Assembly (NCBI GenBank): GCA_029298735.1 | Contig: JANSLP010000069.1 | Coordinates: 1-64,000, forward strand | Source of the DNA: Ophiostoma sp. CBS 140.51 | Taxonomy: Eukaryota; Ascomycota; Sordariomycetes; Ophiostomatales; Ophiostomataceae | Reading direction: 5' to 3' | DNA length: 64,000 bases | Shown here: positions 11,201-22,187 of the stretch, one piece after another | Position numbering within the stretch: position 1 is the first letter of the stretch | How the letters are laid out: every line of letters begins with the position of its first letter | Program-made: the position numbers and the translations under genes | The notes under the pieces: model-generated | The model's database searches: none | Told to the model about the DNA's origin: nothing | The model's input: the letters and a program-made list of their open reading frames with translations, nothing else

Positions 11201-11508
11201 GCTGGCCGCCTTTTGGCTGCCGGTAGTTGACCTTGGGAGTGCTGGGCTGGCTGTTGCATCGGCACTCGCGGAGGTGGCATGGCCATGGAGGCAGGGTGGT
11301 GGCCGGTGTTGAAGTTGCTGGCATTGCTGCTGGCATAGTTGCTGTTGCTGCTGCTGCTGGCCTCTTCATCTCGGCGACGTTTGAGTCTAGCTGCAAATGT
11401 TGTTGTCGACGATGCCGTCGTAAAGGTTGTCCCGTAGGACGACGTCTGCTGCTGCCGTACAGCCTGTTCGGACGTCTGGTGCCATACCCCGTATTGGTTG
11501 CCCGCCAT
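8249..11508 (-). CDS. mus-301: HELQ / Pol-theta-type superfamily 2 DNA-repair helicase (Mus-301 type)
   Basis: Three exons, 11508-10330, 10275-8337 and 8289-8249, encode 1052 residues. The first 170 residues are low-complexity Ser/Asn/Gln/Pro. Helicase motifs follow in order: motif I APTGGGKS (228-235), motif II DELH (355-358), motif III SAT (389-391), a GVGFHHAGM block, and motif VI QMRGRAGRKG (about 620-629). DELH and GRAGR place it in the Ski2-like HELQ/Hel308/POLQ-helicase group. The C-terminal winged-helix and ratchet-like region is present. No polymerase domain follows, so this is a stand-alone helicase like HELQ and Neurospora MUS-301, linked to interstrand crosslink and replication-fork repair. 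The last exon is 41 bases and gives the ending AELEMQRDLDEE. Without that splice the frame runs on as unconserved sequence to 8113. The acceptor is a CAGATGCAG tandem. Confidence 0.88.
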
Positions 11509-12698
11509 GGGGCTGGCCGAGCATGGCTAGACAAGGAAGATGCCGGAAGAAGACGAGCGAGAATGGAAACAAAACGAATAAAATGAGGCAAAATTGGGAG
11601 TGCAATACAGCGAAATGATATGAATGGTCAAACTGATCAAGATGTGGTGCAAGATCAAAAGAGGCAGGATGTAAACAAACGACCAACATGAGCTTTGTTT
11701 CTTGGACAAACTACTCCAAATGCCAATTTGTTTCGATTTTGAAGATCATTATGGTGAGGCTCAAAATCTACACCATACGATGCATTACGTGCTGTTTGCC
11801 TTTCTTGGTGCTGTTGTGGAAGGCGTAGAGGGGCATGCGTGGTTGCGTGGAATGACGGCCAGTCGCGCTTTCCCTGTCGTGTCTTGTTCGCCTGTCTCTC
11901 ATAATATTTTGAGTGGGCGGCAGGCGCCAGGGGGTGCCAGTGCATGCGGGAAGGTGCGTTTTTGGTAGCAAAATGGGCGTTGGTGGTGCCTGGCGAGCCT
12001 GGGGCCGGACCACACCCCATTCCCCACCGGTACGCCAAGTCACGTGTGGGTACAACGGCATGTATGTGTATGTCGTACTTTGAAGAACAAAGAGAGGAAA
12101 GCGCAAGGGAGGAGGGCAGACATATGAGAAAGGCGGGAAAACGGGGGATTGTCGCACAGTGATGTTCCTGCTAAAAACGAAAAACGAGACCAGCGCTCGC
12201 TCTTTCCGACCTCAACCCCTGTTGAACGCCAATATTGGCAAAATTACTCTCCAGTGAAGTCATATTATGCTACTCGATATTCTTTCGTCATCTACGATTC
12301 ATATGTATCTTATTCTTATCTTCTTTATTGCTCTCTTCCTTCCTCCCCTCTCTGCATAATTCGTTGCCGTTCGCTCCTTGTTTCAGCCTGAGCAGAGAAT
12401 GGGAAAACAAGAAACGTGAAATAAGCAACGACAGAGAAGGAATCGAAAACGATGAAAGGAAATGGAACAAAAATAGAGCCTGCAATGTGACTGATAGGCG
12501 AGAAGCCCTGCCATCCAACGATCACTGTATCGCTGTGTGGAAACAGGAACAGGCGCCTAGGCCTCATGGCGGTTGTCGGTTTGGCCACTGCAAGATTTGC
12601 TGGCAAGCAGGGATCAGGCCGACAAAGATCGGCAACAACACCACTCCGGTGTATAACACACTTGTGCTGATGAGCATGGCATGGCTGTTGGTTGACCT

Positions 12699-13005
12699 CG
12701 TACTCCGTACTTTCTCGTGTTTTCCCTTTCGTCTTTCGTAAGCTTCTTCATCATACGGGATAACCTCTTAACCTCCTATTGACAATATTATTTACTATCA
12801 CTTCTTTGTTGGATAGACGCATTACATCGCAATATAGGCAAAGAGACGCAATAACAGCAACAACAATGTTTTGTGGTTCAAAGTCGTGACATGCTGGGTC
12901 GATATATTAACAGATCAACAGCCAGTAAACAGGAAATCTGTACACACGGTAGATAGAGGGGATAGAAGGGGATATATGCCATAGTCAACAGGTGTACGGA
13001 GTACG
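12699..13005. repeat. Inverted pair of CGTACTCCGTAC
   Basis: CGTACTCCGTAC at 12699-12710 is the exact reverse complement of GTACGGAGTACG at 12994-13005, with 283 bases between. The core TACTCCGTA is itself close to palindromic. No terminal duplication or transposase is evident around the pair. Confidence 0.6.
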
Positions 13006-13144
13006 TTCTTCGTATGTCGTAGAAAGAGAGTTTTAACGCCTTTGAACAGGTGGGAGGTGAGAGAGCGCTGGAAAAAGCAATGAGATCAGGCATACAAATA
13101 GGCTGAAGTTGGACTGAAGTCGCTGTGGAAGAGCAACTGAGGTC

Positions 13145-13235
13145 GTGGCCAGGGGGCGAATGAGGAAGGGGGAGGGGTGGAAAAGGTGGACAGTTGGGAG
13201 AGTGGTCTCAGGTAATTGGGGGGGGGGGGGAGGCA
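13145..13235 (+). repeat. G-rich tract with a G13 homopolymer
   Basis: Several runs of 3-5 G (GGGGGCG, GGGGGAGGGG, GTTGGGAG) lead into 13 consecutive G at 13218-13230. The spacing permits a G-quadruplex on the plus strand. Homopolymer length may be affected by sequencing error. Confidence 0.6.
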
Positions 13236-16200
13236 AGGTGCATCCGGCTCGTTGCTTTTCTCTTTTCCTCTTTTTCCACTCGATCCAATTAAACGCAGAA
13301 AAATCTGCAGCCCGACAATGTATTTATAAAGTAGTTTATAGCAGAATCTGCATACAAAAGGTACTTATGTATCACCTCTGCTGATCCTTCATGGTTTATT
13401 TTACGACGTCTCGGGACATGGTGGAGGGTGGGAAAAGGCAGACAGCAATCCAAGAAACGAACGCCGACCTTTTCTGACCGTTCACTCGAGGAAGATGTGA
13501 AAAAGACACAAATGCATTCTCGGCAAAGAGATAACAGTAAAAGGACCAGAATCACAGGATGCCATTGTGATGATTTCAGACGTTTAAATTTTCTGTGCGT
13601 TTTGACCGACAGACGTTGTTCCTGCAGTCCAGCCCTCCCCGCAAAATCGTAGATCGAGAGGGCCCTCTTTCCAGCAGCATCTGGTCTTTGTTCGCTGGCT
13701 TTTGGTGGCGCTTCGTGTGCATCTCATGCGCCAAATGTCGAACCTCGACCTGTCCGAGTTTTTGTCGAGCAAACATCTCGCCCGGACAGATATCGTTTTC
13801 TGGAGGTCGTCGGGGGTCGATGTATGTCGTCTGATCGCTAATACTCAGTAGTTTGCTACGGTACTCCCGCGCCCGCCGACTGCACATCAAGCGGCGAGAA
13901 CGGGCACCAGAAGAGAAACGGCTTTTGATATTCCCACTTTTATTTCGGATTTTTCGCCACTGACGTGGTCATGGTAAGCCTTTTGGGCATTTCTGCATTT
14001 TTGGCGGGTGCCAGTCTCACAGTGTGTTTTGTGTGTGCGCGAAAATCCCATTTTTACTATCTCAGCCTCCGTGAGCCTCTCTCACTAAAGTCTCAAACCG
14101 CATAGGAGCCGAGGCGGAGGATGGGGCAAGGTCATCTCACACTCGCGTGGCTAGTAAAACCGGCGTACCCAAATGCATATCGATGCCTGTGATTCCATCG
14201 TGTCAAAGGATACAAAAGTCAATGGCACCTCTCGAATAGTCTGAAGAGAATAAAACCCTTCTGTCAAAATAGCGATGTCTTTACTTTCATCTTCTTTCAA
14301 GGTTGCTCTTTGTCGAGTTATGGGCCACGTTCTGGCCCCCCTGTGGCTTACTTTGGCTCTGCCACACACATACACGACATCGCATGTCGCCAACAGATCA
14401 GCCCCAGCCCATGTCCATCGGTGAAGTGGCCGATTCCCTGTCGAAACAAATATCAGTGTACATCGCCGGAGAGAATGTACCTCACCGTATTTTTCTCTAT
14501 TTTCTTTTCTTGTTTTTCATTGCAGTTCATATCCAACCTGATGGGAGGTCGTTGCGGTGTGATCAACGACGAGCTCATAATATTAGAGAGCCCAAAGAAA
14601 AATGGGTTGACTCGCATTTTCCCATATTGGCTACATTTTGGCTCACGTTGGCGCATATGGCGCACCGTCTCAGCACGTTAGGCCCTCGCATGGTGCGTGG
14701 GTTAGCCGATCGGCCCAGACGGACTTGTGGACTTGGGGCTTGTGGACGGTCCCTTCCTCCTTCTGGCCCATTGTCAAAGAACGACAAAGATCGTTGATCC
14801 AGCAGAGTTGGTTGTGGTTGTGGTTGTCTTCTGTGTCGCTTGTCTCTTTTTTGTGCTTCCCAGCCACCGCTTCCATCTGTGTGTTTTCATGTCTTTATTT
14901 GTGTCCCCCCCCCTTTGGCGTTGTTTGTACTCCCACATATGTTTTACCTCCGTGGCATCTTGCATGAGAAAATCCACGACAACGAGCGAGATGCTGTTGT
15001 GTTGTACCGACTCTGTGTAAAGTCCAAGAAATAAAGATATGCCTCGTAGACGGACGGCAAATTCAAACAGAATGCGGAAGAACCGCTGGAGGAAATGGGA
15101 GAGTGAGGTTCGAAGCTATTTCCGCACCCCTCATTCTGTTCTTTCCCCCTTTGGACGTTCTTCGTCTCCTGGAGCGAGGCCGATCCGACCGAGTTTTGAA
15201 ACAGCATATCATATTTTCTGGTGAGCTCTCCCCTTTCTGTCGTTCCTGTCCAATCCATATCCCCTGTCCCAGTGTTTCTCTTTTGTTGAATCGCATCGAT
15301 GGCGGTTAGAGTTCCTTTTTATCGTCCATTGGTTCTGGACGGAAGTTTTTCTGTATCGTTTGTAGATTTTGATGAATGGTGGCTTTTCTTCACCAAAGGA
15401 CGTTGAAAATGAGGTTCGAACAAAGCCCGCCCAGGCGCGCCATCCCAAAATTCCCAGGGCCATGGAAAGCGGAAAGAGCGACTGGGTTAGGGGCTAGGGG
15501 GGTCGGTGGTCGTGAATTGGTGTGGCCCAGGCTCTTTTAAACCCGAACGAAACGGCAGGAACAAGCCCTGTCGGAGGAGAGAGAAGGAACGACCAGACAG
15601 CGAGGAAAGAAGGGAAAGAAGGAAGGAAAACGGGGTGGCAGGTGCGGGCCATGCCATGCCTTCCCTTGCAAAAGGAAACGCAACGCAATATCCCGCCATC
15701 AGATATGTCCTGCCCATGTCCCACGTCGCTACTTCTTTTTTTCTCGAGCTGGCCCCGTCACAGTTGCGACACCCTTGTTTCTCGAAATTATCGTGTTTCC
15801 ACGGCTTTGATGCCCCTGGACGACAGACCAGAAGCATATTAACTGCTTGTGATGCTCCGTACAGTTGTGTGCAATACAAGTACATGTACATACAGATCAG
15901 ATGCCCTCACGTTGGTATGGATTAGAGGGAGAGCGGGGGATCGGGTGACCGTCAATTTTGCCACGGTTGGGTTCTGTCAAGTGCCATCGGTCTAGGGCAG
16001 AAGCGTTCTCTGAGGTTGTGAGCAAAGTCTTTGCACGTCGTCAAAACTAACGTGGAAAAAACTCTCCTTTTTCCTCTTTCATGGTCTCGATGGTGTCCTT
16101 TGTATTTCTTGGCACTAGCACCGTTTTTGGGGGTCTCTGCGCCGCGCACATCGCTCCTTCCTTCCCCGGCGGCAGTCAGCCGGGGAGGCAGGCACGACCG

Positions 16201-19200
16201 CTGTAAGGCATTTCAAAGCGTCGATTGCCAGCATGGACGTTTTATAAGATACAGAGTAAAGAAAACGTCGATGGACAAATGCCCACGGAGACGTTCAAAA
16301 ACAAAGGTGGCGACACACAAACGCTTCTGACCGGTATGCCGGAGTTTCAACGCAGGCCCATCATTTACTCGATAGTAAGTGTGATGTATACATAAGGATT
16401 CGCTTGCGGTTACGCAGGCATACAGTGTCGGTGCATCAGCGTATCAGTGGCATGCAGGCAGAATAATATGGCAATATCAGGGGGAAACAACATCGGCCTG
16501 GGGCGGAAGTGCGTGCGTTTGTGCATTTGGCAGTTCTGATGGCAGATCCGTTCTGGGCAATTGACGACTAAATGACTTTGACCGTCTCTGCTTTTCTGAT
16601 CACCCGTTCGCCCTTTTTGTCATTTTCTCTCGATCTTTTACTGCTGTTCTTACGGCCCAGTTCATCCAGTTCAGTGTCTCTTTCTCTTCTCCGGCAATCT
16701 GAAGTCTGGGGCCGTGCCGTAGCCGCATTTGCCGCATCAATCAATTGAGCCCTCCCTTCTTCCTTCTTCCTTTTGACATATTTTGATTCTTTGTCATTGC
16801 CTTCTCCTTCTCATCATCATGATTACTTCTATCGAATTTTTATCGTTCATATCGTCGTTTGTCGCCGTCGCTCCTCCCCTACGTCCATTGCACAAAATAC
16901 GCATGTCGTTGAAAATAAAGGGACCCAGGCGAGCCAGGCCGTAGCCCGCCTGCCGCGTTTCTCACTACGACTTGGCTCGCCCCCAATAAAAGAACGAGAT
17001 ATTACCCACACTCTCTCCCTTTTATTTTTTTCCTTTCCTTTTCCTTTCATTCGTGCACTACCCACCCCACCACATTCACCACCCCTTGGGCGACGAATGC
17101 AGCTAGCGCCGCCTGTCTTGTGCCCTCGCTGCGGCCTTCTTGTCAGTTCTTGTTTCCCATCAGGCGGCCCACTCCCATATATTACGGAGTCTGTGTGTGC
17201 GCAAACGCGATAGAGATATCACGGCTCGAGAGAAAACGACTATCCGGAAATCGTCAAGACGAGTATCTGATCAATCGACTAGATGGTCGTACTGTAGAAT
17301 AAAAAAAAAGCAATTTCGTGTAGATGCCCAAAATCACCTGTCAAGTACAAAAAGTTACGCATCTATATCGATGACAAACTAGCACGATGTTTTGATGACA
17401 TTTGCCAACCGACGTGCATCGCTCTCTGACCGACGTGAGTCAGGACACCACGTTTGCGCGTATAATCGTATCTTTTCAGGAATCCCGACTTTTACCAGTG
17501 GTTTTCAGCTCTCAGGCATCAATAAAGAGGAGGGGAATATCAAAATTATATCGCACACGAAGACGATATCAACCTGCCGTCTCCCAAATACCGTAAAACA
17601 GCGATCCAGCATATTGCAGTATCAATCTGATCGGATAGGGCCATGCTGTCCATTGACCGATCCGGTGTAGTGGGCGGGCGCCTTGTCCTTACAGAAGGGG
17701 CACGAAGGGGCACCAGGCCGGAAGCAACACAGACAGGAAAAGGAGGAGATTGGAAGAAGGAAAGAAAACACGAGGGGATGAGGGAATGAGGTGAAGCGGG
17801 AAGTGGTAGGTGGTGGGTGGGAGAGGGGGCTAAGGCTACACTAACAAGGGCAAAAAACCGTCGCAGTGTTCGCCTAGTGCGGGTGGCATCAGCCATGCTC
17901 TGGCCCTGCGTCTCTCTTTCTTTTTTGTCTCCGTCCTCCTTTGTCTTCAGGTATTTTTGTTCCTTTTCTTTGGGGCCGCCCCCCCGGCGTGGACTAGCGC
18001 TCTAGGCGGCATGGACTGAACGACTACAATATCAGAGAAGAATGCGCGGAGAGGAAGGAAACAAGGCGGCAGAAAATGATAGTATTTACGATGAGAAAAA
18101 GTTAGAATAAGTGCATCGCTTTGCTTTAATAAACGAGTCCTCATTCCCATTTACAAAGATTCTTTTCCGAGAAAATTTTTGGTCGATATCAAGTCGCATA
18201 TCTTGAAGGCGAGGCGATGTCAAGGCTGATGTTAGTAGTGCTTGTGCGGCTTAGCAACGAGGCGAAACCTGCGACGTGGCAGCCTCAACATGTCCCATTT
18301 GAACAGGCGAAAGTGAATGGAAAGAGGAGAATAGACACAGAGAGTACAAATAAATCATAACGAGAGCGAACGTCTTGTAGAAAGTGTTATTCGGGGAGGA
18401 TGTGTTGATGGTGAAGCTTCCCATCGCTGCCAAAGACACAGAGACAATGATAATCAAGGGGCTGGAAAGCCCTGAAATGGTCAAAGATATCTGACGCAAA
18501 AGGAGGAAAGCAGGCACTCAATACCGCCCACCACAATCTGATCGATCGTTCAAATGAGGCCGGACAGGGCCGGCAAGGTTCACATAAACATTGCCAAATT
18601 GATCACCATATCGATGGAATATAAAAAGAAGAAGTACACAGAGATGAATCGATCCGAAGTCTCGACAAAAGACATCGGGAGTTGAGGACATGGGCATGCG
18701 TTAATGTGCAAAATTGCACGGAGTGGAGACAAGGGAAAAGGGCGAAAAAAAGAAACGAGGTTGTTTGTTGCGGACCACCTAAAAAGTTGCGCCAATGAGA
18801 CACATGTATCTTGTAGGTCGTATATAAGGCATTTTGTGCAAGGCCTCCTGCAAATAGCACCCCTGTCGGTACCTTAGAGTGACGGTGCATCCCCTGAGCG
18901 TCACTTCTCCGACTGGCCAGCTTTTTAGGTTTTCTGCTTCTGCTTCTCCTTCTTTTCTCTTCTTTCCTCTTTTGCCTTTTGTGCTGGGTTTTGTTGGAAC
19001 TGTCTGGCCGTTCCTTCCCCCTTCGTCACGAATAGGCGGCTATGCCCCATTCACGCCGCGTATCTCCCATCGACCTCCAGACCTCCTCTCCCCATATGTG
19101 GACGAGAGCGTCGCACACCCTACTATTTGTGCTCCGTACTGCATGTGCCATATGTCTGTTGATTGACGGACCTTCATTTTGGTCACCAAGGTTCAGGTCT

Positions 19201-19961
19201 CGCAAGCCAAATTCCGCTAGGTTCGTCGAGGTCGTCGAGGTCGCTCGTTGGTCGTCGTTTCGTAAGTCGTTCGTTCTTTCCGCCGCCCGCGCACACGCGC
19301 GTGCACACGCCAGGCCCAGCCTGGGACGGGGGACTACTGGACTGGCCCAGCGCCGCCAACATAATGTCGCCCCCCCTTCCAAAAAAGGACGAGCCCACCA
19401 TTCGACGACGAGACGACCGCCCACCTCCTTCCTCAAATTCGACCTCTGCGTTCCTTCCTCATCGCCCACTGTTCAATCAAATTGTTGACTCGACTTCTCG
19501 AGCATCTCCATTATTTTGGGGAAGGAACACTCGAAGTCGATCGTCGGGATCGTTCCATGCGATGGCTCCCGTAAACTGCCCGTCGCCGCATGAGACCGGC
19601 TCGCTCGTTTGTGTGTGATATGACTGACGGCCATCGCCAGACCAAGGGACAAGGCCCACTCTGATCTGTCTCGCTCGGCTCCTCTGCCTCTTTCCTTCTT
19701 TCTCACATTCTCGCTCGTCCGTGTGTGTCGTTCCTTCCCATTTCGCCCTCACACCCTCCATCGCTCCTTCCTCTTCTCCATTGCCCATCGTCTTTCCTTG
19801 CATATATGTCACTCACAACCCGTACGTTCTTTCCTATTCTGCGGCCATTGTGTATTGACGCTCGTCGTCAAAGAAAAAGACACCCAACACACCACGGTCG
19901 TAGTCGCCAGTCGTCGTCGTAGCCCATCGTCCCTTCCCTGTCTCTGCACCATCACCCATAT

Positions 19962-20010
19962 CCACACCCCCCCCCCCAGTCCCAGTCCAAAACCCCCCTC
20001 CCAGAACTCC
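19962..20010. repeat. C-rich tract (C11) with further C runs
   Basis: C11 at 19967-19977 is followed by CCCAG, CCCCCC and CCCAG within 40 bases. This gives G-quadruplex potential on the minus strand. It lies inside the pyrimidine-rich SNT2 upstream region. Confidence 0.55.
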
Positions 20011-21847
20011 CAGAAAAACTCGCAGGGCCCCCAGGCCCACGACCCGTCTCGGCCTCTCATTTCCACTTTCCCCATATATATCACCCATCATCCGCGCGCG
20101 CCCATTGTCTCTACTTTTCACGACCATCGCTTTCTGTGCCTGGCCTTTCTTCTCGGCGTTCTTCCTCTCGTCTTCTTCTGAAAATTGCCCTTTGGCAAAT
20201 CGAGAAAAAGCGACTGGCAGTTGTTTATGATTATTGCCCTGCTTTGTATGTGCGCCTTCCCGAAATATCGTAACATCTCGTCGAAGGCACCTCGTTCCTG
20301 CCTTGTTCGTGTATTTGTGCACTTTCGTATCATCGTACTTTCCCTCCGTGGTCGTGCGTCGTAGCTGCTTGTTCGGGGTGTTTTGGCTGTCCCTGCATCC
20401 TTATTCCATCCTCCTTTTCCATCGCCATCAACCTCAACTCTTCACACATTTGCTTCTACCTCCACATTAACCTCGCCCTGTCAACAACCCACCCCTTTGT
20501 ACGTCTCCCTCCCGGGACGCATTCCACGCATACCATCAGCCCAGCTGCACCACACACCAATCCATCGGTCGACTCTCGTGTCCTCCTCCAGTCGGCCATT
20601 GCTGCATCTCCATCTTTCGCCACCTCGACCACATCCATCCATCATCCATATTCCAGGCACCACACATCCAGAGTACCCCGGTCTACCTCGCCAAATAACC
20701 ATAGCAGGCTCTCGCAGTTCATCATTCAAAGTCGTGTGGCCTTGTCGTAGTCACCCACGGCAATACCCTTTCGTGGTGCCAAGCCCGCTCCCCAAAAAAA
20801 CTCAAAACAGCAACGGAGCCAGGGAAGACAGAAAAAGGGAATAGGGAAACGGGTGGAAACACGTACTAGCTGCAAAATAAAGGAAGGGGAATAGCAGGAG
20901 CCAAACAGCAAAGAGAAAGCAACAAAACAGCAAAAGAGAGGGTAGACTCTGGCAACTCGACATCTTCTTTCGCCTCTCGTCGACGTCTCTCCACGGATTT
21001 CCTCCATGTTCCTTTTCTTCTTTTCCATTTCCTCGCAGTCACGCCTCTCACCTCACGCCGTTCGGCTTTTGACGTCGCCCGCTCGACGTCTGTCACTAGT
21101 CTTCAGCTCGTCGTCTCTTTGGCTCTCTTTGGGTCGCTTTCGCCCTCGCCCATATATGACCCTTTCGAGCCTTTTTTCTATAACCTTACACACGCCCCTT
21201 CCGTGCCTGTTGCCACCATTTTCCCGTGAGCCCGCTTCCCTCACATCGTCTGTCTACAACGACGTCCACATAACTCCATACCCTGCTCGACACGCCTGCC
21301 ACTCCCGTCTTACTGGGCCGGGAACCGTTGGCTGCACGGCCTTCTTAGTCGCCCTTTTTGGTCCCCTTGGATCTTCTTAGTCTTTTTTCTCTTCCTACTG
21401 CGTTCCTGTTGCTTGCCTGTGTTCCTTCTCGACCTTGCTTGTCCTTATTCCTGTCCTTATTCTTATTCTCATAATTTCTTATCCTGTCTTATTCTCATCC
21501 TCCTTTCTTTCCCTTTTTCTCTTCTTACCTCACCACACCACAACGCCTTCGCTCGCTCTGTTGCGTCCGCACGGCTTTTGACGTTTCGATTTTGACCCGC
21601 CCCGTCGTCTTCGTCGACCTACCTCGCTAATTTCCTTTCGTCCCTTCTTTCCTCTTCCTCTTTCCCTCTCTCACTTCTTCTTGCCACCGTCCACACCTCC
21701 CTTCCTTTTCTCCCATCAACAACACAATACAGCAAAACAGAATAGCCACCGCCATCACAACAACCACGGTCTTTACTCACCACCAACCAACAACAACGCA
21801 TTTCTCACTACGTCAACAGCCATCCACGTCACGCATATTTCAACGTG

Positions 21848-21995
21848 ATGCATTTTCCGCCCACGACGACGTTTTGCTAGATTTGCCGGTTTCTTGCATT
21901 TGGTGCCCCGTCCGGTGGCCGGATTCCATTTTTTGCTGTTTCTTTCTCTCTGTAGTCGTTTTTCTCGTGTCTTGCACATGGACCTTCACTGCTAG
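21848..21995 (+). promoter_or_regulatory. Two minimal uORFs in the presumed SNT2 leader
   Basis: ATG at 21848 opens a 10-codon frame closed by TAG at 21878-21880. ATG at 21978 opens a 5-codon frame (MDLHC) closed by TAG at 21993-21995. No other ATG occurs between 21996 and the SNT2 start at 22188. Both count only if the transcript begins upstream of 21848, which the sequence cannot show. Confidence 0.4.
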
Positions 21996-22187
21996 CCACT
22001 TCCCTCCCTCTTCCTCTCTCACCCCCGTGCGTTGTAGTAGTGACGGCCCGTCACACGTCCACTCACTCTTTTTTCCACCTTTCCTACCTTTCTCTTTCTC
22101 TTTTCCTCGCCGAACCCTATTTTCCCATTTTGACTTCCACCACAACAAACTTCTTCACGGCGCCATCGCCATCTACAACCACCCGCC

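Larger units (their letters stand above)
11509..22187. other. Gene-poor 10.7 kb between the helicase and SNT2
   Basis: I see no gene I can support. Open frames up to about 170 residues exist on both strands, but they are compositional and lack domains, splice-rescued motifs or recognisable ends. AT-rich patches occur around 12.23-12.35, 13.29-13.40 and 17.29-17.40 kb. There is a G13 run at 13218 and a C11 run at 19967. An inverted pair of CGTACTCCGTAC lies at 12699/12994, and an AP-1-like TGAGTCA sits near 17435. From about 19.4 kb to 22.19 kb the plus strand is dominated by pyrimidines, with frequent TCGTC and CTTCC; this is likely the long promoter and leader of SNT2. Non-coding transcripts cannot be excluded. 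Confidence 0.5.

Noticed and set aside
15099..15420. GAGGTTCGAA strings resembling tRNA B boxes
   Set aside because: No matching A box, acceptor stem or cloverleaf could be formed around them.
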